Below, in pieces: positions 50,843 to 60,812 of a stretch of DNA of 64,000 nucleotides. Within the stretch, counting starts at the first letter, position 1, and every line of letters starts with the position of its first letter. The stretch lies in NCBI GenBank assembly GCA_037444625.1, contig JBBIMA010000011.1:1-64000 (forward strand). Reading direction: 5' to 3'. The notes under the pieces are model-generated. The model saw only the letters and a list, made by a program, of their open reading frames with translations. It was not told the DNA's origin and searched no databases. Made by a program: the position numbers and the translations under genes. This stretch comes from DTHT01 sp037444625 (GTDB lineage Bacteria; Acidobacteriota; Terriglobia; Bryobacterales; Bryobacteraceae).

Positions 50843-51900
50843 CCGTACTGGCGAGCCATCTCGGGGAAGGAGTGTAGCGCGGGCCGCTCGGGCAGATGCT
50901 GCCGCAGCATCTCGATCTCGTCGGCGCCCTCGACCAGGGGCAGCGCCGTCTGCCCGCCCAGCGCCGCCGAGCGGCACAGCGCCATGAGGATCTCGTGTCC
51001 CTTGTAGGCGCTCTCGAAGCGGCAGGGGTGCGGTTTGGCGTCGTCGTCCAGCCAGTCGGCCATCTCCTGGATGTAAGGCGGCATGTCGAGGTCGTAGTTC
51101 ATGCTGCCCGAGCCGGATTCGGCACCGGCGCGCGTGACCGCCCGCCAGCCGCCGCCGGTGAGCACCTCGGCGAAGCCTTCGGTCCCCTGGGCCGCAATGC
51201 GCGCCTTGCGCCACCAGTAGTCCACCTCGGGCACGTCCGGCGCGCCCGCCCCGCACTCCAGCACGCCCCGCACCCCGTTGGCGAACTGGATGAAGCCCGC
51301 CAGGTAGTCGGGCGAGGGGTGGTTGTCGGTCAGCTTGCCCCGCCCGGCCGCCTGCGCCATCACCCAGAGGGCTTCCGCTTCGCCGTTGTACCAGCGCATG
51401 TAGTCAATCAGGTGGCTGGCCATGTGCATCATCCAGCCCACCGCGGTGGCGTAAACCGTGTGGATGCGCCCCAGCCCGCCCCCGGCGATGATTTCGCGCA
51501 CCCGCCGGTAATGCGCGCCGTAGCGATGCTGGTGGCTGACCACCGCCTTGACGCCCGCTGCTTCCAGCTCGCTGCGGATCGCCATGGCCTCGGCGCTGGA
51601 CAGCGCGATCGGTTTCTCAAAAGCGATCAGCCGCGCGCCGCCGGCGATGCCCGCCCGGATCATGGGCAGCCGCAGGTCGGGCAGGGTGCAGAAGCAGAAG
51701 ACGTCCGGCCGCAGCCGGCGCGCCATCTCGGCCGCGTCCGTACCCACCTCGGCATCGCCGCAACGCGCCGCCGCCGCTTCCGCCCGCGCCCGGTCAATGT
51801 CGCACAGGCCCACCACCTGGAAGCGCGGGTTGGCCTGAAAGGCCGCCGCATGATGCAGCCCGCGCTTTCCCAAGCCCGCCACCAGCACCCGGTACGGCAT
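50839..51900 (-). CDS. Gfo/Idh/MocA-family oxidoreductase
   Basis: This 353-residue cytoplasmic protein has no leader. It starts with a Rossmann motif G-L-G-K-R-G (about 9-14) and has the E-K-P motif at about residues 95-97, followed by the H-Q-H-R-Y-G-A-H-Y segment and a substrate domain. It likely oxidises or reduces a sugar with NAD(P). It starts 9 bp after the end of the DegT-type aminotransferase gene, so the two probably form an operon; dehydrogenase plus sugar aminotransferase is the usual way to make amino sugars. Confidence 0.9.
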   Translation of the reverse strand: MPYRVLVAGLGKRGLHHAAAFQANPRFQVVGLCDIDRARAEAAAARCGDAEVGTDAAEMARRLRPDVFCFCTLPDLRLPMIRAGIAGGARLIAFEKPIALSSAEAMAIRSELEAAGVKAVVSHQHRYGAHYRRVREIIAGGGLGRIHTVYATAVGWMMHMASHLIDYMRWYNGEAEALWVMAQAAGRGKLTDNHPSPDYLAGFIQFANGVRGVLECGAGAPDVPEVDYWWRKARIAAQGTEGFAEVLTGGGWRAVTRAGAESGSGSMNYDLDMPPYIQEMADWLDDDAKPHPCRFESAYKGHEILMALCRSAALGGQTALPLVEGADEIEMLRQHLPERPALHSFPEMARQYG

Positions 51901-51909
51901 GGCGCCCTC

Positions 51910-53034
51910 TTAACCCTGCGTCCGATCCCACTCGAGCACTTTCCCGATCACGTAGTCCACCTCTTCGGCCGTCAGCTCCGGGTACATGGGCAGCGAGATG
52001 CAGCAGGCAGCGTTGTCCTCCGCGTTGGGGATAGGCCCGGCGATGCGCGCCGGCTTGCCCCAGGGATAACCCTCCTGCTGGTGAATGGCGATCGGGTAAT
52101 GGCACTTGGCGTCCACTCCGTTCTGGTTGAGGAATTTCAAAAGCGGATCGCGCTGCTCGGGCCGCAGAGTTTCGATCACGTAAAGGTGGTAGACGTGCCG
52201 GTAGCCCGGCCTCTCGTAAGGCAGCCGCAGGTGGCGCGCCCCGGCCAGCCCCGCCGAGTAGCGCGCCGCCCAGCCCCGTCGCAAATCGTTCCAGGCGTCC
52301 AGGTGCTTGAGCTTGGCGCTGAGCACCCCGGCGTGCAGATCGTCCAGGCGACTGTTGTAGCCCATGCTGTGGTAGGAGCGCTTCTCCGAGCCGTGATTGC
52401 GCAGTTTCCGCACCATCCGGTTGATCCGGTCGTCGTTGGTGATGACCGCCCCGCCGTCGCCGAACGTGCCTAGGTTCTTCTGAATGATGAAGCTGGTGGC
52501 CACGGCGTCGCTCAACTCGCCGATGCGGAAGCCGTCGCCCTGCGCCCCGATGGCCTGGGCGTTGTCCTCGATGACGAACAGCTTGTAGCGGTCGGCGATC
52601 CGGCGGATGGCCTTCATGTCGGCGCACTGGCCGTAGAGGTGCACGGGCACGATCGCCTTGGTGCGCTCGCTCACCGCCGCCTCGATCTTCTCCGGATCAA
52701 TGCACTTGGTCCGCGGGTCGCAGTCCACGAAGACCGCGGTCGCTCCCGCGATCCAGATCGCCTCGGCGGTGGCGAAAAAGGTGTTGGGAGTGGTGATGCA
52801 CTCGTCGCCCTCTCCGATGCCCAGCGCCATCAGAGCCAGCCAGATGGCGTCGGTGCCGCTGTTGACTCCCACGGCGTGCTTCATGCCGCAGTAGGCGGCC
52901 AGCTCGGCCTCGAAGCGCTTGAGCATCGGCCCCATGACGTAGTCGCCGCTCTCCAGCACTTGCCGGAGGTTGGCGTCAATCTCGCTTTGGATGTTGTGAT
53001 ACTGCCGGACGTGACCGTAAAAAGACACGAACAT
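51910..53034 (-). CDS. DegT/DnrJ/EryC1/StrS-family sugar aminotransferase
   Basis: This 374-residue PLP enzyme has the motif N58-S-G-T-D-A-I, D157-N-A-Q160 for cofactor contact and the PLP lysine Lys186 in Q-K-N-L-G-T-F-G-D-G-G. It transfers an amino group, usually from glutamate, to a keto group of a nucleotide sugar. With the Gfo/Idh gene 9 bp downstream it could make an amino-sugar donor for surface glycans. The D-N-A-Q reading differs from the more common D-A/C-A-Q. The start ATG follows GGAGAG. Confidence 0.92.
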   Translation of the reverse strand: MFVSFYGHVRQYHNIQSEIDANLRQVLESGDYVMGPMLKRFEAELAAYCGMKHAVGVNSGTDAIWLALMALGIGEGDECITTPNTFFATAEAIWIAGATAVFVDCDPRTKCIDPEKIEAAVSERTKAIVPVHLYGQCADMKAIRRIADRYKLFVIEDNAQAIGAQGDGFRIGELSDAVATSFIIQKNLGTFGDGGAVITNDDRINRMVRKLRNHGSEKRSYHSMGYNSRLDDLHAGVLSAKLKHLDAWNDLRRGWAARYSAGLAGARHLRLPYERPGYRHVYHLYVIETLRPEQRDPLLKFLNQNGVDAKCHYPIAIHQQEGYPWGKPARIAGPIPNAEDNAACCISLPMYPELTAEEVDYVIGKVLEWDRTQG

Positions 53035-53170
53035 TGGTTCTCTCTCCTGGCTGTGCGGTGCAGCTCGAACGGCGGGCGTTCAGTGCGGCGGTTCCCGCCC
53101 GGACGCCGGCGCCTCGCGGGTAGCCGAGCCTTTCATTAAACCACATCCGCGGCCGCAGCGCTGCGCGGCC

Positions 53171-55390
53171 TCAGCGCCCGTGGCGGGAGCCGATCTGACC
53201 TCCCCACTTATCCAGCAGCTCCCGGAGGGCTTCCAGCCGGATGGGTTTGAGCAGGCGGTCATCCATGCCGGCCGCCAGGCAGCGCTGCCGGTCTTCTTCG
53301 CCGGCCGAGGCGGTCAGGGCGACCAGCGGCGTGCGGCGGCCTTCGGCAGCCTCGCGCTCGCGGATGCGGCCGGCGGTTTCATAGCCGTCCGGCGCGGGCA
53401 TCTGGCAATCCAGCAGGATCAGGTCGTAGGCCTGCCGTTCATGGGCGCGCAACGCCTCCAGGCCGTCGCCCGCCAGCTCGACTTCGCAGCCCATGCGTTC
53501 CAGCAGGCGGCGCGCCACCTCCCGGTTCACCGCGTTGTCGTCCGCCACCAGCACGCGGAGTCGGGACGATTCCCCGGCGGCCGCCGCCCGGAGGGCCCGC
53601 GACTGCTCCCGGCAAGGCTCTTCGGCCGCCCGCGGCAGCCGGAGCTCGAACCAGAAGGTCGAGCCGCGGCCCGGCCGGCTGGAAAAGCCGATCCGCCCGC
53701 CCATCAACTCGACCAACTGCTTGCTGATGGCCAGGCCCAGCCCGGTGCCGCTCGCGGGCCGCGTCCCGGGCTCTCCCAGTTGCGTGAACCGCCCGAAGAT
53801 CAGGCCGTGCTTGTCTTCGGGGATGCCGGCGCCGGTGTCCTCCACCCGGATGCGGAGCAGCTCGCCTCCCGGGCCGCTTGCCAGACACTCCACGGCTCCC
53901 AGCACCCGCCCGCGCTCGGTGAACTTGACGGCGTTGCCCATCAGGTTCAGCAAGACCTGCCGGATGCGGCCCGCGTCACCCAGGAAACGCCGGGGCAAGG
54001 AAGGCGGATAGCGGACCTCGATTTCGATCCCCTTCCGGCGGGCGCCGGGCTCGAGCAGCTCGGCCACCTGAGCGATCAACCGGGCCAGATCGAAGGGCGC
54101 CGTTTCCAGCGCCAGCTTGCCGGCCTCCGCCTTGGCCAGATCCAGAAGGTCGTTGATCACTCGCAGCAGGGCTTCGGCCGAGCTACGGATGGTTTCCGTC
54201 ATCGCGCGCTGCTGGGGCGCCAGTTCGGTCTCCAGCAGCAGCTCCGCCATGCTCAGCACGCCGTTCATCGGCGTGCGAACCTCGTGGCTGACCAGCGCCA
54301 CGAACTCGCCTTTGGCGCGCGCGGCGGCCTCGGCCGCCTCCTTGGCTTCGCGGAGCTGCTCGTGGCTGCGCCGCAGCTCCTCCTCGGCCTGCCGGCGCCG
54401 TTCTTCCTGGCGGAATCGTCCCAGGGCCAGGGCGATGTTGGCCGCGACGCGCTCCAGCAGGCCGGTCTCCTGCTTGTCGAAAGCCTGGGGCTCGGCCGAG
54501 TACACCGCCAGCGCGCCCGCGATCGCGCCTTCCACCCGCAGGGGGAAGGCGGCCACCGCCCGCGCCCCCAGGCTCCCTAGTTGTTCTCTCCAAGGGGCCA
54601 GACGGGGATCCGTGTCCGCCCGGTTGATCGTGACGGTCCGGCCTTCGCGCAGAGCGGTGCCCACCGCCCCGCGACCCTCCGGTTCGTCCCGCGCGCTGAT
54701 CCGTACATTCTGCGCCACCAGCGCGGCGACGCCCGCGTAGGCCGCCGGATGCAGCTCGCGCGTCTGGGGGTCCAGCAGGCCGATGAAGGCCAGCCGGTAC
54801 ACTCCGCCCTCCACCACCACGCGGCAAACGTCCGCCAGCATGGCGCGCGCATCGCCCGCCCGTGCGATGGCGTCGTTGACCCGGCTGAGCGTATCGTAGA
54901 CCCGGTTCAGGCGCGTCAGCCGCCGCTCGGTGGTCCGGCGGTGAGTGACGTCGTGGAAGTTCCACACCCGGCCCACGATCCGGCCCTGGCGGCGATGCGG
55001 GCGCGAGATGCGCTCGAAAACCCGGCCGTCCTTGAACTCCAGGCAGTCGAGGCTTTCCGCTTCCGGGGAGGCGTAAAGCTGCTCGACCCGCCGCAGAAAT
55101 CCCTCCGGATCTTTCAACTGGTCGAGAACGAAGGCCAGCAACTGCTGATCGTCGCGGGTGGCCAACAGAGTTTCCGGGATGCGCCACATCTCGGCGAACC
55201 GCCGGTTGAAACTCACCACCCGCCCCGCCTGATCCACCACCAGGATGCCGTCCGCCGTGGACTCCAGGATGGACTCCAGCAGCCCGCACAGCTCCGCCAC
55301 CTGCCCCTCGGCGGAACGGCTCTCGGCCTCCTCTGTCCTCCCGGCCGGTGCGACGGCCTTGCTCGGCTCGGCCGGACGACAAGCGTTCAT
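53171..55390 (-). CDS. Hybrid histidine kinase: PAS-GAF-HisKA-HATPase-REC
   Basis: This 739-residue cytoplasmic sensor has a PAS domain (about 37-150, A-D-G-I-L-V-V-D), a GAF domain (about 165-325), a coiled linker (325-365), a HisKA domain with phosphorylated His369 in V-S-H-E-V-R-T-P-M-N-G, an HATPase domain (about 465-590; N-box near N486, G-T-G-L-G-L), and a receiver domain (about 611-730) with Asp661 in L-L-D-C-Q-M-P and Lys in L-K-P. No transmembrane segment is seen, so it senses cytoplasmic or small diffusible signals. No Hpt or output regulator is adjacent. The gene is divergent from the DUF4091 gene. Confidence 0.92.
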   Translation of the reverse strand: MNACRPAEPSKAVAPAGRTEEAESRSAEGQVAELCGLLESILESTADGILVVDQAGRVVSFNRRFAEMWRIPETLLATRDDQQLLAFVLDQLKDPEGFLRRVEQLYASPEAESLDCLEFKDGRVFERISRPHRRQGRIVGRVWNFHDVTHRRTTERRLTRLNRVYDTLSRVNDAIARAGDARAMLADVCRVVVEGGVYRLAFIGLLDPQTRELHPAAYAGVAALVAQNVRISARDEPEGRGAVGTALREGRTVTINRADTDPRLAPWREQLGSLGARAVAAFPLRVEGAIAGALAVYSAEPQAFDKQETGLLERVAANIALALGRFRQEERRRQAEEELRRSHEQLREAKEAAEAAARAKGEFVALVSHEVRTPMNGVLSMAELLLETELAPQQRAMTETIRSSAEALLRVINDLLDLAKAEAGKLALETAPFDLARLIAQVAELLEPGARRKGIEIEVRYPPSLPRRFLGDAGRIRQVLLNLMGNAVKFTERGRVLGAVECLASGPGGELLRIRVEDTGAGIPEDKHGLIFGRFTQLGEPGTRPASGTGLGLAISKQLVELMGGRIGFSSRPGRGSTFWFELRLPRAAEEPCREQSRALRAAAAGESSRLRVLVADDNAVNREVARRLLERMGCEVELAGDGLEALRAHERQAYDLILLDCQMPAPDGYETAGRIREREAAEGRRTPLVALTASAGEEDRQRCLAAGMDDRLLKPIRLEALRELLDKWGGQIGSRHGR

Positions 55391-55507
55391 CTGAGATTCT
55401 TATCGGACGCTCTCCGGCTCCTCGCGGGCGCATTTGGGGGGCGAAGCCGGCGGCACGGGCATGGCGCGGCTCCTCGTAGGCGCTTGCCCACAGCCGTTTC
55501 TGGAATA

Positions 55508-58500
55508 ATGCCGGGTATGCGAATCCTCCCCGCCTTGTTCGCCCTCTCGCTGAGCGGTGCCGCCGAGCGCGCCGTGTGCCCCGTCGTGGCCGATAGTTAC
55601 GTCTACGCCACCCCCTGGAACTATCAGCGGCTGGAAACCACCGAGTCGTTCTTCAATTTCGGCGCCGCCGAGCGGCTGGCCATCCGGGGCCGGGAATACT
55701 TCGCCCTGCTCCAGTTCGATTGCTCGGCGGCCCGCGGCCTGGCGATCCGCCGAGCGGTCCTGCGCTTTTATCGAGACCCCAACCCGATTCCGCTCCACAC
55801 CCTCGGCGTCTCAACCCTCAGCGGCAATGGGCCTTGGGCCGAAGGCAACCAGGACGGCGCGCCGGCCGAAGCGGGCGCGTCGAACTACCACTTCGCCCGG
55901 CGCGATCAGCAGCCCTGGGCCTACCCTGGCTCGGACCTTAGCGACGTAACGTTCGGCCTCGGGGGAAGTCTTTACGCCTACGTGCGGCCCAGGGAGGCAG
56001 GCGGCGGCTGGTTCGAGGCTGAGCTGCCCGTGGAGATCGCCGCCGCCCTGACCACCGGCGATCAATTCGGTCTCATGCTCACCGACGAAAAGGGCCAGAC
56101 CCGGACCCGACACTCGATCGCGAGCCGCCACAGCCCATTCCCGGCCGCCCTGATCCTGGAGGGTGATCGCTCGGACCAGACCCCTCCGGGTCCGGTGCGT
56201 TCTTTGAAGGCGGGCCCGGAACCTCTGGAAAGCACGCCCGAGGAAGCCCGCGCCCTGGGCCGCACCACGCTGCGGCCGGGCTCGGCCGTCCTGCACTTCG
56301 GCGGGGCGGGCGATGACCGCGGCTCGGGCATCGCGACCCGCTATGAGCTGCGCTACGACCTCCGGCCCGTCGGCGAGGAGAATTTCGCCGCCGCCCGCCC
56401 GGTGCCTCGCTGGCAGTTGGACCCTCTGGCCCCCAAGAGCGATCCCCTGGCCACGCGTAACCGGTTGCGCGATGAGGTGTGGGCCGTGGTGGAGGACTTG
56501 CAGCCCGGCCGGATCTATTACTTCGCCGCCCGCGCCTGGGACAAAGCGGGCAATCCGGGGCCGGTGAGCGCGCTGGGACGCTACCGGGCCTACCGGCGAA
56601 GCTATCCGTCCCTGCCCGAGGCTTCCGCGGCGAAGCCGTCCCCGACGCCGGCCGGGGAGGTCTCCGGCCCCTGGGTGTGGGCCTTTCCCGACTTGCTGAA
56701 GATCAATCCGCAGACCGGCGAGCTGCTGGAGAGCGCGGACTTTCCCTCCCCGCGCCTGCGCAACTCGGTCTGGGAGGCGGCCTCCTCTACGGTGAGGTTG
56801 ACAGGCGCCCGCAACGAGTTCGTGGCTTTCCAGCTCGCCGTGGAAAGCGCCGCGCCTTTGCGAGATATCCGCGTCCGGGTGAGCGAGCCGCTGTTCGCCG
56901 ATTGCCCCCTGCCCCCGGTCTTCCGGGCGAGCGGTGCGGTGCAACTTTACCGTGAGTGGTTCGTGCCCGACGACCAGGACGCCTCCGAGAAGCGCCCCTG
57001 GTACCCGGAAGCGCTCCTGCCGCTCGACGGGCCGCTGGAGATTCCCGCGCCCGACAACGCTCTGCCCGCTCAGCGCGTTCAGCCCGTCTTCGTGGACGTC
57101 TACATCCCGCACCAGGCGCGCCCGGGCCGGCACGCCGGCAAGCTGCTGGTCGAGGCGGGCGGCGGGCGCCTGCGGCGGGCGATCCGCCTGGAGGTCGAAG
57201 TGCTTCCCCTGACGCTGCCCGACAGGCTGAACTTCCATGTGGATCTGAACGCCTACGGCGGGGTCAACGCGGGCTACGACGTGCGCCGCGGCACGCCGGA
57301 ATACCGGCGGCTGGTCCAGGCCTACCACCGTCTGGCCCACCTGCACCGCGCCAACCTGAACGTCCTGGGCTACTCGCACTCCGGTACCGTCGAGCCGGAT
57401 TATTCACCCCCGCTGGCGGGCCAGGGAGCCCAGACCCGGGTGGCGAGCTGGGAGGACTGGGACGCTCACTTCGGACCTTTGGTGGACGGCTCGGCCTTCG
57501 CGGATCTGCCCCGGGCCGGCGTCCCGATTACTCACCTTTATTTGAATTTCCACGAAAACTGGCCGGCGGATTTACGGGCCAATTATAAATGGAATAACTA
57601 CCCGCAGCCCAAGACTACCGAAGAATACCGGCAGCTTATCGCACGGCACGGGCTGGAAGCCGGGCCGATCGAGGAGGGATTTCCGCCCGACTACCAGGAC
57701 CGCTTTACGGCCGTCGTGCGTCAGTTCGCCCGGCATTTCCGCGAGCGCGGCTGGACCCGCACCCGCTATCAGATCTATTTCAATAACAAACACTTCTACA
57801 AGGACCCGGCGCGCGGCGGGCGCGGCGTCTCCTGGTGGCTTCTGGATGAGCCGAACTTCCGGGACGACATCCGGGCCTTGAGTTTCTTCGCCTGGCTCGC
57901 CCAGCGCGGTTTGAAGGACTATCCCGACGTGCCCATCCTGCTGCGCACCGACGTCAGCTACATTGATTTCCTGCGCGACCTGCTGGCCGGCCAGATTGAC
58001 CTTAACGTCACCAGCAAGCGCTTTTACAGCCGCAATCGCTTTCTCCTGGATCACCGGGATCGCTTCGGGCGGGAGTACTGGAATTACGCCTCGAGCAATC
58101 ACCCCAGGGAGAGCAACGTAGCGCTGCGCGCCTGGTGCTGGAGAGCCTGGACGGCCGGGGCCGACGGCATCGTGCCCTGGAACACCGTGGTCGGCCCGCA
58201 GGCTTGGGAACGCGCCGAGCCGCTCACCATGTTTTACACGGGCTCGAAGTTCGGCCGGCGCGAGCCCTTCGCCTCGCTGCGGCTGAAGGCCTACCGGCGC
58301 GGCCAACAGGATGTGGAGTACCTGGTGCTGCTTTCCCAAAGGCCCGGCTGGGACCGCGAAGCGGTGAGCCGGGCGGTGGCGGCCGCGCTCGACCTGGCGG
58401 CCGAGGCCCGCCCGGGCGGCGAGCAGGACGCCACCGCGCTGGAGTTCAGCCGGTTGCGCAACGCCCAGTTGGAGGCCTTGCGCGAGCGCGTGGCCCGCGC

Positions 58501-58540
58501 CCTGCTGGCGGCCTCCCGGCGGGCGCCGGCCGCCGACTGA
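55508..58540 (+). CDS. Secreted DUF4091/GH123-like protein with fibronectin-like domain
   Basis: This protein of 1010 residues (1007 from the ATG at 55517) has a signal peptide, an N-terminal beta domain resembling DNRLRE-type carbohydrate-associated domains (about 25-215), a fibronectin-III-like domain (about 220-370, ending R-A-W-D-K-A-G-N-P-G-P-V-S-A), a beta domain (about 420-570) and a DUF4091-type barrel (about 580-970). The pair Asp780-Glu781 in L-D-E-P resembles the catalytic D-E of GH123 hexosaminidases. Activity on N-acetylhexosaminides is a reasonable guess. The two possible starts differ by three residues. The codon use turns more AT-rich near 57535-57600, without a frame break. 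Confidence 0.8.
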   Translation: MPGMRILPALFALSLSGAAERAVCPVVADSYVYATPWNYQRLETTESFFNFGAAERLAIRGREYFALLQFDCSAARGLAIRRAVLRFYRDPNPIPLHTLGVSTLSGNGPWAEGNQDGAPAEAGASNYHFARRDQQPWAYPGSDLSDVTFGLGGSLYAYVRPREAGGGWFEAELPVEIAAALTTGDQFGLMLTDEKGQTRTRHSIASRHSPFPAALILEGDRSDQTPPGPVRSLKAGPEPLESTPEEARALGRTTLRPGSAVLHFGGAGDDRGSGIATRYELRYDLRPVGEENFAAARPVPRWQLDPLAPKSDPLATRNRLRDEVWAVVEDLQPGRIYYFAARAWDKAGNPGPVSALGRYRAYRRSYPSLPEASAAKPSPTPAGEVSGPWVWAFPDLLKINPQTGELLESADFPSPRLRNSVWEAASSTVRLTGARNEFVAFQLAVESAAPLRDIRVRVSEPLFADCPLPPVFRASGAVQLYREWFVPDDQDASEKRPWYPEALLPLDGPLEIPAPDNALPAQRVQPVFVDVYIPHQARPGRHAGKLLVEAGGGRLRRAIRLEVEVLPLTLPDRLNFHVDLNAYGGVNAGYDVRRGTPEYRRLVQAYHRLAHLHRANLNVLGYSHSGTVEPDYSPPLAGQGAQTRVASWEDWDAHFGPLVDGSAFADLPRAGVPITHLYLNFHENWPADLRANYKWNNYPQPKTTEEYRQLIARHGLEAGPIEEGFPPDYQDRFTAVVRQFARHFRERGWTRTRYQIYFNNKHFYKDPARGGRGVSWWLLDEPNFRDDIRALSFFAWLAQRGLKDYPDVPILLRTDVSYIDFLRDLLAGQIDLNVTSKRFYSRNRFLLDHRDRFGREYWNYASSNHPRESNVALRAWCWRAWTAGADGIVPWNTVVGPQAWERAEPLTMFYTGSKFGRREPFASLRLKAYRRGQQDVEYLVLLSQRPGWDREAVSRAVAAALDLAAEARPGGEQDATALEFSRLRNAQLEALRERVARALLAASRRAPAAD

Positions 58541-58558
58541 GAGGCCGCCGGCGGCCGC

Positions 58559-59668
58559 TCAGAGATCCACCTGGAATTCCGTCCACTCCAGCACGCGCTT
58601 GCGGTAGATGGCCTCCCGGCCCAGGATGGCGGTGAGCGCCGCGGTGGCGCCCACCGTGATGTCGGCCGCAGGCGGCGTCCCGCTGCGGATGGCCTCCAAA
58701 AACGCCGCGATGTGGGCGTCCTCCCGCCGCTCGGGCAGGGCTTCCAGCAGCTTCTGCGGGGCGGCCTTCCGCCCCCGGGGATAGAACGTCGAGGCGGAGA
58801 GGTCCACCGCCCCTTCGCTTCCGAAGACGTAAAAGTACTGGCCGCCGCCCGGCAGGCCCGGCGGATGGAAGAACACCTGGGTGAAGGAGAGCTTGACCTG
58901 GTCGGGATACTCGTAACTCAGCGTGTAGCCGTCCATGTTAGTCCGGCCCGGCGGCTCGTCCTTCCAAAGCAGGGTGCCGCCGAAACCCGCCGCCCTCTCG
59001 GGCCGCGCGCCGATCACCCAGTTGCAGATGTCCAGGTTGTGAACCGCCATCTCGACAATCACGTCGCCGGAGCGCCGGGCGTCGAAGAACCAATCGGCCG
59101 AAGGCCCGTGGTGGTCCAGGTCCTCGGAGGCGTGCCGCTGCGCCTTCACCATCAGGATGCGCCCCGCAACGCCTTCGCGAATCTTGGCGATGGTGGCCCG
59201 CAGCCGCTCGTCCGAGCGGAGTTGCTGGCCGATCTGGAAGACGGTCCTGGCGCCGCGCGCCGCCTTCAGCAGGGCGCGAACCTGCTCGGGCGTGATGCCG
59301 GCGGGCTTTTCCAGGTAGACGTGCTTGCCGGCCTCCAGGGCGGCGATGGCCATCTCGGCATGCAGATCGCAGGGCGTGGCGATAAAAACCGCTTCCACGT
59401 CCTTGCGTTCCAGCAAGCGGCGATAGTCCGAGTAAGTGGTCGGCTGGTCGCGGGCGGCGGCGGTGGCGGCGGCGTCCAGCCGGTCCGGCTTGAGGTCGCA
59501 CAGCGCCGCGACCTTCCCCCCGGGCAGCCGCAGGAAGGACCGCAACAGGTAAGCGCCTCGATTGCCTGTGCCGATGAAACCGGCCGAAAGGGTGGCCGGC
59601 TCGGGTTGAGCCGCCCCGGGACGGGCGAGCGTGGTGAGGGATCCCAGCAGGAAATGCCTTCGCTGCAT
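58559..59668 (-). CDS. Gfo/Idh/MocA-family oxidoreductase with twin-arginine leader
   Basis: From the ATG at 59668, 369 residues. It begins M-Q-R-R-H-F-L-L-G-S, a Tat-type leader, and has the NAD(P) motif G-T-G-N-R-G and the E-K-P motif (about 110-112), with a substrate domain containing E-M-A-V-H-N-L-D. It should act in the periplasm on a sugar. Its architecture repeats that of the protein at 23645-24838, so the pair may be paralogues. It converges with the DUF4091 gene (18 bp between stops). A TTG start at 59686 is less likely. Confidence 0.88.
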   Translation of the reverse strand: MQRRHFLLGSLTTLARPGAAQPEPATLSAGFIGTGNRGAYLLRSFLRLPGGKVAALCDLKPDRLDAAATAAARDQPTTYSDYRRLLERKDVEAVFIATPCDLHAEMAIAALEAGKHVYLEKPAGITPEQVRALLKAARGARTVFQIGQQLRSDERLRATIAKIREGVAGRILMVKAQRHASEDLDHHGPSADWFFDARRSGDVIVEMAVHNLDICNWVIGARPERAAGFGGTLLWKDEPPGRTNMDGYTLSYEYPDQVKLSFTQVFFHPPGLPGGGQYFYVFGSEGAVDLSASTFYPRGRKAAPQKLLEALPERREDAHIAAFLEAIRSGTPPAADITVGATAALTAILGREAIYRKRVLEWTEFQVDL

Positions 59669-59695
59669 ACCCTGTGAGGATAGCAAGCAAGGGCT

Positions 59696-60811
59696 TCAGC
59701 CGGCGGCCGCCTGCCGGAGCGCCTCCAGCGTCTCCTCCGCCGTGCGCCGCCACTGATAGGGCGCCGCCTGCCGCGGTCCCTCCGCGCTCAGCCGCGCCCG
59801 CAGGCTCTCGTCTTCGACCAGCCTCACCAGCGCCTGCTCGAGCGCTTCCGGGCGCTCCGGGTCGAATCGCAGCGCCGCCTCGCCGGCCAGGCTTCGCAAA
59901 GGCTCGATGTCCGAGCAGGCGGTGGGAACGCCGGCCGCCAGCGCTTCCATCACCGGCAGGCCGAAGCCCTCGAAACGTGAGGGATACACGAAGGCGAACG
60001 CCCCGCGGAACAGCTCGTAGAGCTGCTCGCGAGGCAGCCAGCCGGTCACCCGCACCGCCTCCTCCAGGCCGAGCGAGGCGATCAAGCCCGTTACGGCGGC
60101 CGCGCGGAAGCCCTTCAGGCCCGCCAGCACCAGCCGGAATTCCGGCCGCCGCCGCCGCAAGGCGGCAAAGGCGCGCACCAGGTTTTCCAGATTCTTGTGC
60201 GGGTGCAGCGTGGAGGCGCACAGCAGATAGGGCTCCGGCCGCCGCTCCCGGCGCTGGCGTGCGATGTCGAAAAACGCCCGGTCCACGCCCTGCGGAACCA
60301 CCCGCACCTTCTCGGTCCCCGCGCGGTAGTAACGCAGGAAGTCGGCCCGGGTGGCCTCCGAGACCGCCACGATCAGGCGCGAGCGACGGGCTGCGATCCA
60401 AAGCAAGATGCGCCAGAAGGGCAGGTCGAACCAGCGAAAGTACTCCGGATGCCGCTTGTGCTGGAGATCGTGAAACACGGTCACCTGCGGGCAGGGCGCC
60501 GCCAGGGGGGCCGTGAAGCCCGGGTTCAGCAACACGTCCAGGCGCTCCCGCGCCGCCCCTAGCGGCAGCGCGATCTGCTCCCAGAGGATGCGTGCCGGCC
60601 GGAAGCGGGCCGGCACAGGCGCGCGGCGCAACCGGAAGTTGGGCGCCGCCGGCCGCAAGCGGGTGTCCGTCTCGCGGTTGGCGAAAATCAAGTACTGGTT
60701 GTCCCGGTCTATCTCGGCCAGGCTTTCCAGCAATCCCCGCAGGTAGATCTCCGTGCCGCCCACCCCGCCCGGGATCATGTACAGCGCGTTGACGCCGATC
60801 CGCAGCGGCAT
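59696..60811 (-). CDS. GT4-family glycosyltransferase
   Basis: This 371-residue GT-B glycosyltransferase begins with I-G-V-N-A-L-Y-M-I-P-G-G-V-G-G-T-E, the acceptor-side glycine loop, and has the donor-side E-x7-E in E-G-F-G-L-P-V-M-E. H-P-H-K-N (about 203-207) also matches the family. It probably adds a hexose (often mannose) to a lipid-linked or capsule glycan on the cytoplasmic side of the membrane. It starts 1 bp after the end of the TPR membrane protein gene, so it belongs to the cluster that runs to the right edge. Confidence 0.92.
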   Translation of the reverse strand: MPLRIGVNALYMIPGGVGGTEIYLRGLLESLAEIDRDNQYLIFANRETDTRLRPAAPNFRLRRAPVPARFRPARILWEQIALPLGAARERLDVLLNPGFTAPLAAPCPQVTVFHDLQHKRHPEYFRWFDLPFWRILLWIAARRSRLIVAVSEATRADFLRYYRAGTEKVRVVPQGVDRAFFDIARQRRERRPEPYLLCASTLHPHKNLENLVRAFAALRRRRPEFRLVLAGLKGFRAAAVTGLIASLGLEEAVRVTGWLPREQLYELFRGAFAFVYPSRFEGFGLPVMEALAAGVPTACSDIEPLRSLAGEAALRFDPERPEALEQALVRLVEDESLRARLSAEGPRQAAPYQWRRTAEETLEALRQAAAG

Positions 60812-60812
60812 C